A stretch of 19,218 nt of DNA from Bacteroidales bacterium. Its GTDB lineage: Bacteria; Bacteroidota; Bacteroidia; Bacteroidales; JAAUTT01. The notes under the pieces are model-generated. The model searched no databases. It saw only the letters and a list, made by a program, of their open reading frames with translations, and was not told where the DNA came from. The position numbers and the translations under genes were made by a program. Below, piece by piece: positions 15,679-19,218 of the stretch. Position 1 is the first letter of the stretch; every line of letters begins with the position of its first letter. The DNA lies in the NCBI GenBank assembly GCA_025350365.1, contig JANXXY010000089.1, forward strand, positions 1-19,218, written 5' to 3'.

Positions 15679-16824
15679 ATGATTAAACATTCGCTTTTTT
15701 TCATTGCCGCTTTTACTGTGTTAATAAGCTGCAATTCAACTAATAATAGCCCATCTTCAAAAACCGGAGGATTGTCTTTCGATACTATTAAATACGCTAA
15801 AGGGTTTACTATTAATAACATTGGGCAAATTAAAGTATTAAGTGTATTTAACCCATGGGAAGGCGCCAGGGGTGTGGTATATAAATATGTATTGTGCTCC
15901 AAAAGTGAGCATTTACCTGATTCGTTAAAAAAGTATCAGGTGATTTACACACCGGTTCACAGAATTATATGTCTGTCAACGACACATGTTGCATTGCTTT
16001 CTTTCATCAACAGACTAAATACCATGGTTGGTGTAGCTGGACCCCAATTTGTTTCCAACCGTGAGGCCCGAAAGCTGATTACCGCGGGGAAAATACTTGA
16101 TGTTGGTTACGACCAGGCTTTAAATTATGAAGTGATTGTGAGTCTTAAGCCCGATTTGGTATTGGCTTACGGGGTTAATTCGGAGACAGCCAGTGAGTTT
16201 AAAAAGCTTGAAAACCTTGGCATTAAAGTTGTTTTAAATGGCGAATATTTGGAGTCGTCGCCTCTTGGTAAGCTTGAATGGATCAAATTTTTAGCTGCAT
16301 TTTATGGACTTTCGAATGAAGCAAATAAAGAATTTACCAAGGTTGAGCAGAAGTACCTGGGATTATTGCACATGTGTGATAGTATAAAGGAAAAACCAAA
16401 TATTCTTTGCGGTATACCATGGAAAGGTGTTTGGTATGTACCAGGCGGTGATTCGTATGCGGCACAGATGATAAGAGATGCTGGCGCTAATTACTTATGG
16501 AGTGAGTCTATGCAAAAGGAGAGTATTCCTCTCAATTTTGAAAAAGTGATTGAACGTGCAAATAGCGCTGATATATGGATAAATACCGGATCGGCAAACC
16601 ATCTGAAAGATATTCTTTCTGAAGATAATCGTTTGGGTAGCATACGTGCGTTTAAGCAAAAAAATATTTTTAATAGCAATGCTTTGACAAACAGCACTGG
16701 AGGTAATGATTTTTGGGAGTCGGGCATCGTTAATCCGGATATTATTCTCAAAGATTTAATAAAAATTTGTCATCCCCAACTTTTACCTGAACATTCCTTG
16801 GTTTATTACAAAAAGTTAGAGTAA
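15679..16824 (+). CDS. btuF: BtuF-like cobalamin ABC-transporter substrate-binding lipoprotein
   Basis: A 381-residue protein. The signal peptide MIKHSLFFIAAFTVLISC ends in a lipobox Cys18, followed by a Ser/Asn/Thr-rich linker. The periplasmic-binding fold of the FecB/BtuF class (Peripla_BP_2) is seen from YTPVHRIICLSTTHVALLSF through MVGVAGPQFVS, VIVSLKPDLVLAYG, KKLENLGIKVVLNGEY and GLSNEANKEF to the C-lobe with YVPGGDSYAAQMIRDAGANY. It should bind cobalamin in the periplasm and present it to BtuCD. Siderophore- or heme-binding members share this fold, so the ligand is inferred from the riboswitch, btuB, btuG-like and btuCD context. The frame opens at 15643 inside the protease gene, but the ATG at 15679 directly precedes a proper signal peptide and lies 7 bp after the protease stop, so it is chosen. 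Confidence 0.88.
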   Translation: MIKHSLFFIAAFTVLISCNSTNNSPSSKTGGLSFDTIKYAKGFTINNIGQIKVLSVFNPWEGARGVVYKYVLCSKSEHLPDSLKKYQVIYTPVHRIICLSTTHVALLSFINRLNTMVGVAGPQFVSNREARKLITAGKILDVGYDQALNYEVIVSLKPDLVLAYGVNSETASEFKKLENLGIKVVLNGEYLESSPLGKLEWIKFLAAFYGLSNEANKEFTKVEQKYLGLLHMCDSIKEKPNILCGIPWKGVWYVPGGDSYAAQMIRDAGANYLWSESMQKESIPLNFEKVIERANSADIWINTGSANHLKDILSEDNRLGSIRAFKQKNIFNSNALTNSTGGNDFWESGIVNPDIILKDLIKICHPQLLPEHSLVYYKKLE

Positions 16825-16855
16825 ATTTAAGCCATTAACCATTAAAATATAAGCT

Positions 16856-17125
16856 ATGGCCAGCAGAAGAGCATTAAAAAAGAGCATTAATAATCTGACT
16901 TTTGAGTTGGTTTCTGAAAGTTATACGTTTAAACTTTTTCATCCGGAAAAGAAACATGATAAAACTGATCAGACCATGCAAAATTTGGTTCAGATGCGTA
17001 ATAATTTGATTAATAAGATTAATAATCCAATGGAAAAGCAAAACTTTAAAAAGAACAGGAAACATTTCCGAAGCATTGTAAAAGAGTTAAATACTATGGT
17101 TTCCTTAATGGATAATATTGGTTAA
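16856..17125 (+). CDS. Small helical conserved Bacteroidota protein of unknown function
   Basis: An 89-residue basic, helical protein without signal peptide or membrane segment. The start MASRRALKKSINNLTFELVSE follows a pattern (M.S.R.LKK.IN.L..EL..E) that I recall from a widespread Bacteroidota family of small uncharacterised proteins. The C-terminal half (KQNFKKNRKHFRSIVKELNTMVSLMDNIG) also fits the amphipathic helix of that family. It lies 31 bp after btuF and 29 bp before a clear intrinsic terminator, so it is probably the last gene of the btuF transcript. Nothing in the sequence links it to cobalamin. Confidence 0.75.
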   Translation: MASRRALKKSINNLTFELVSESYTFKLFHPEKKHDKTDQTMQNLVQMRNNLINKINNPMEKQNFKKNRKHFRSIVKELNTMVSLMDNIG

Positions 17126-17154
17126 TCCTTTTATTTTGATTTTAAAACATGATC

Positions 17155-17192
17155 GAATGGGTTGTTTTCATTAAATAACCCATTCATTTTTT
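17155..17192 (+). terminator. Intrinsic terminator ending the btuF transcript
   Basis: GAATGGGTT (17155-17163) pairs perfectly with AACCCATTC (17177-17185) around a 13-base loop and is followed by ATTTTTT. This strong Rho-independent terminator separates the small helical gene from btuC. The remaining gap (17193-17325) holds another small CCCTT/AAGGG hairpin (17204-17216 region) and no convincing TAnnTTTG box. Confidence 0.85.
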
Positions 17193-17325
17193 AAAACCGC
17201 AACCCCTTAAAAAGGGTATATCCGGATTCATCCTCATGTTAAACCTTCTTTTTAAGATGAGTGGTAAGGTAAAATAGAAGAAAATACAATACATACTTCT
17301 AATTTATTTAAAGTTTCAAATTTTT

Positions 17326-18369
17326 ATGGCAATTCATTTGCGATCCCAGAAATATTTCGTTTTATTTTTGATATTATCTGTTCTGGTGGTCATTTTTTTT
17401 ATCGCTGACTTGTTTTTTGGTTCGGTTCAAATTCCCTTTAAAAATATCTTACAGGCTTTAATTTTTCAGGATGCAGGAAAAGATGAATGGAATTTAATTA
17501 TCCTTAATTTTAGATTGCCAAAAGCAATAACAGCAGTTTTAGCTGGCGCTGCATTAAGTGTAAGCGGGTTACAGATGCAAACCATGTTTCGTAATCCATT
17601 GGCAGGTCCCTATATTTTGGGAATCAGTTCTGGCGCCAGCCTTGGCGTTGGCATTGTGTTGCTTGGTTTCTCCGCTTTTTTTGGCATTCAAACAGGTGGT
17701 ATGTTTGCAAATTGGATCATTGTAATAGCCGCATGGTTAGGAGCGGCATTTGTACTGTCTTTTATTTTTTTAATTTCATTGAGAGTTAATGATGTAATGA
17801 CTATTTTGATTCTTGGAATCATGTTCGGTAGTGTTTCCACAGCCATAGTAAGTGTTCTTCAGTATTTTAGTAACGAGGTGTTGCTCAAATCATTCTTAAT
17901 CTGGTCAATGGGCAGTTTAAGCAACGTAAGCGGAAGTCATTTGGCGGTTTTGATTCCTTCGGTACTTTTTGGTCTGTTAATAGGATTGCTGACAATAAAA
18001 ATGTTGAATTTAATGCTTTTGGGTGAAAATTATGCCCGCAGCATGGGACTGAATGTTCAACTTTCACGTTTTATCATATTTTTAAGCACAAGTATTTTGG
18101 CGGGAAGTATAACCGCATTTTGCGGACCCATTGGTTTTATAGGTACTGCCGTTCCTCATGTATGCCGTATGTTATTTAAAACCAGTGACCAGAAGGTTTT
18201 AATGATTGGCAGCATTTTAGTAGGTTCATCCGTTCTACTTATTAGCGACTTAATTTCTCAATTACCCGGGAATGGAGTTATTCTACCCATCAATACAATT
18301 ACGTCTTTGCTTGGAATTCCGATTGTGGTTTGGATAATTTTTAAAAATCAAAGAATAAGCTCTATATGA
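17326..18369 (+). CDS. btuC: BtuC-like ABC-transporter permease (FecCD family)
   Basis: A 347-residue polytopic inner-membrane protein, of the usual FecCD length, with about nine to ten hydrophobic segments. Family landmarks are the first helix (FVLFLILSVLVVIFFIADLF), LRLPKA-like NFRLPKAITAVLAGAALSVS, the highly conserved QMQTMFRNPLAGPYILGISS, SGASLGVG, and near the end FCGPIGFIGTAVPHVCR, which matches the coupling/gating region GPIGFVGLVVPH. It should form a homodimer that carries cobalamin across the inner membrane with the ATPase encoded next. The stop overlaps the next start by four bases (ATGA), so translation is coupled. B12 specificity comes from context. The ATG at 17326 starts a short cytoplasmic tail just before the first helix. 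Confidence 0.92.
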   Translation: MAIHLRSQKYFVLFLILSVLVVIFFIADLFFGSVQIPFKNILQALIFQDAGKDEWNLIILNFRLPKAITAVLAGAALSVSGLQMQTMFRNPLAGPYILGISSGASLGVGIVLLGFSAFFGIQTGGMFANWIIVIAAWLGAAFVLSFIFLISLRVNDVMTILILGIMFGSVSTAIVSVLQYFSNEVLLKSFLIWSMGSLSNVSGSHLAVLIPSVLFGLLIGLLTIKMLNLMLLGENYARSMGLNVQLSRFIIFLSTSILAGSITAFCGPIGFIGTAVPHVCRMLFKTSDQKVLMIGSILVGSSVLLISDLISQLPGNGVILPINTITSLLGIPIVVWIIFKNQRISSI

Positions 18370-19218
18370 ATCCCATTATTCGCATAAGGGATCTTTCGGT
18401 GGGGTATCAGGATGGACCTGAAAAAAGAAAGGTGCTCAGCAATCTGAATTTCAGTGTTATGCCAGGTGAATTAATTGGAATAATAGGCCAAAATGGGATT
18501 GGTAAAAGTACATTGTTACGGACCTTAACCAGATTACAACAACCAATAACAGGGGAGATATTGATTCAGGATAAAGATATTTCAGGATATAATCGCACAA
18601 CCTTTTCACAAAAAGTCAGCTTCGTTTCTACCGAAATAGTTAAGCTTAATCATTGTACCGTTCACGATCTGGTTGCATTCGGAAGGTCTCCTTACACAAA
18701 TTGGTTTGGTAAATTCAGTCAAAAGGATGAAAACATCATTAATGAAGCAATCGAAATGGTTGGTCTTTCTTCTTTGGCGTCCAGAAATATTAATCAGATT
18801 AGCGATGGAGAACGCCAACGTGTTATGATAGCCAGAACATTAGCCCAGGATACCGACATTATAGTACTCGATGAACCCACAGCATTTCTTGATTTGCCTA
18901 ATAAATTTGAAGTCATTCATTTGTTAAGCGAACTTACTCGTAAAAAAGGAAAAACTATTCTGTTTTCATCTCACGATTTGACCATTGCAATGAAGGAAGC
19001 CGACAAGTTATGGTTGATAATGCCCGATAAATTTATTGATGGATCGCCTGAAGATCTTGTTTTACAGCATAAAATTTCTGATATTTTCAAACAATCCCGG
19101 TTAAAGTTCGATCCAAAAAAAGGGGACTTTAGTATCAGGCGAAAACAAGTAGGTTCATGCAAACTTACAGGTAAAGGGAATGCATTTATATGGACAAAAC
19201 GTGCATTGGAACGTCTTG
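18366..19218 (+). CDS. btuD: BtuD-like ABC-transporter ATPase (cut by right edge)
   Basis: At least 284 residues; the 3' end lies outside the window. Walker A is GQNGIGKST (41-49), the signature is ISDGERQ (145-151) in place of canonical LSGGQ, Walker B is IIVLDE (165-170) and the H-loop His is 203 in SSHD. The Q-loop region reads VSFVSTE, without the canonical Gln. As I recall, both deviations are usual in Bacteroidota cobalamin/iron-type ATPases. After about residue 235 there is an extra C-terminal region (FDPKKGDFSIRR...FIWTKRALERL) beyond the length of E. coli BtuD, again as in Bacteroidota homologues. It powers BtuC; the ATG overlaps the btuC stop by four bases. Confidence 0.92.
   Translation, partial: MNPIIRIRDLSVGYQDGPEKRKVLSNLNFSVMPGELIGIIGQNGIGKSTLLRTLTRLQQPITGEILIQDKDISGYNRTTFSQKVSFVSTEIVKLNHCTVHDLVAFGRSPYTNWFGKFSQKDENIINEAIEMVGLSSLASRNINQISDGERQRVMIARTLAQDTDIIVLDEPTAFLDLPNKFEVIHLLSELTRKKGKTILFSSHDLTIAMKEADKLWLIMPDKFIDGSPEDLVLQHKISDIFKQSRLKFDPKKGDFSIRRKQVGSCKLTGKGNAFIWTKRALERL

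Noticed and set aside
17226..17272. Alternative pairings CTCAT/ATGAG and ACCTT/AAGGT in the leader before btuC, suggesting a second riboswitch
   Set aside because: Only five-base stems and none of the conserved cobalamin-aptamer blocks; probably chance.

Overview
The window comes from a Bacteroidota (Bacteroidetes) genome, probably a non-Bacteroides lineage with a type IX secretion system (T9SS). Several lines support this. The DNA is A+T-rich. Promoters follow the phylum-specific TTTG / TAnnTTTG pattern: seven TAnnTTTG boxes were located, one with a perfect TTTG-N19-TAATTTTG layout. Protein families such as DUF6263, DUF6913, BtuG-like lipoproteins and ECF sigma factors of the Bacteroidota type are present. 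One protein carries a C-terminal T9SS sorting domain. No tRNA, rRNA, CRISPR array, transposase or prophage gene was recognised.

Left part (1-9730), mostly housekeeping and single genes. An ECF sigma factor runs off the left edge on the minus strand, divergent from an HrpB-type DEAH-box helicase (start reassigned to 471). A converging minus-strand pair follows: a small hypothetical protein and a cold-shock protein with its own intrinsic terminator. After a 470-bp A+T-rich gap come three plus-strand genes: a small HEAT-like protein, possibly frameshifted; an exported DUF6263 protein with its own promoter; and an orphan SiaC-like phosphoprotein. A 16-bp perfect-stem bidirectional terminator separates these from three minus-strand genes: dapA (own promoter), a DUF6913-like gene and ligA (start reassigned to 9694).

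Right part (9731-19218), a vitamin B12 acquisition locus on the plus strand. It begins with an intergenic cluster of small hairpins and direct repeats, then a strong promoter and a cobalamin riboswitch. Next are a BtuB-like TonB-dependent receptor, a BtuG-like beta-propeller lipoprotein, a large T9SS-exported trypsin-like (lysyl-endopeptidase-like) protease, a BtuF-like binding lipoprotein, a small helical protein of unknown function, an intrinsic terminator, and then btuC and btuD (cut by the right edge). The logical path is capture at the surface (BtuG-like), TonB-driven passage through BtuB, periplasmic binding by BtuF and import by BtuCD. The riboswitch leader should repress at least btuB and the btuG-like gene when B12 is plentiful.

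The most interesting point is the secreted protease. It ends 7 bp before btuF and so is very probably co-transcribed with it. This suggests, without proving it, that extracellular proteolysis is linked to corrinoid uptake, for example by freeing B12 from carrier proteins. A probable internal promoter before the protease and a terminator before btuCD also suggest that the pathway is divided into separately controlled transcripts.
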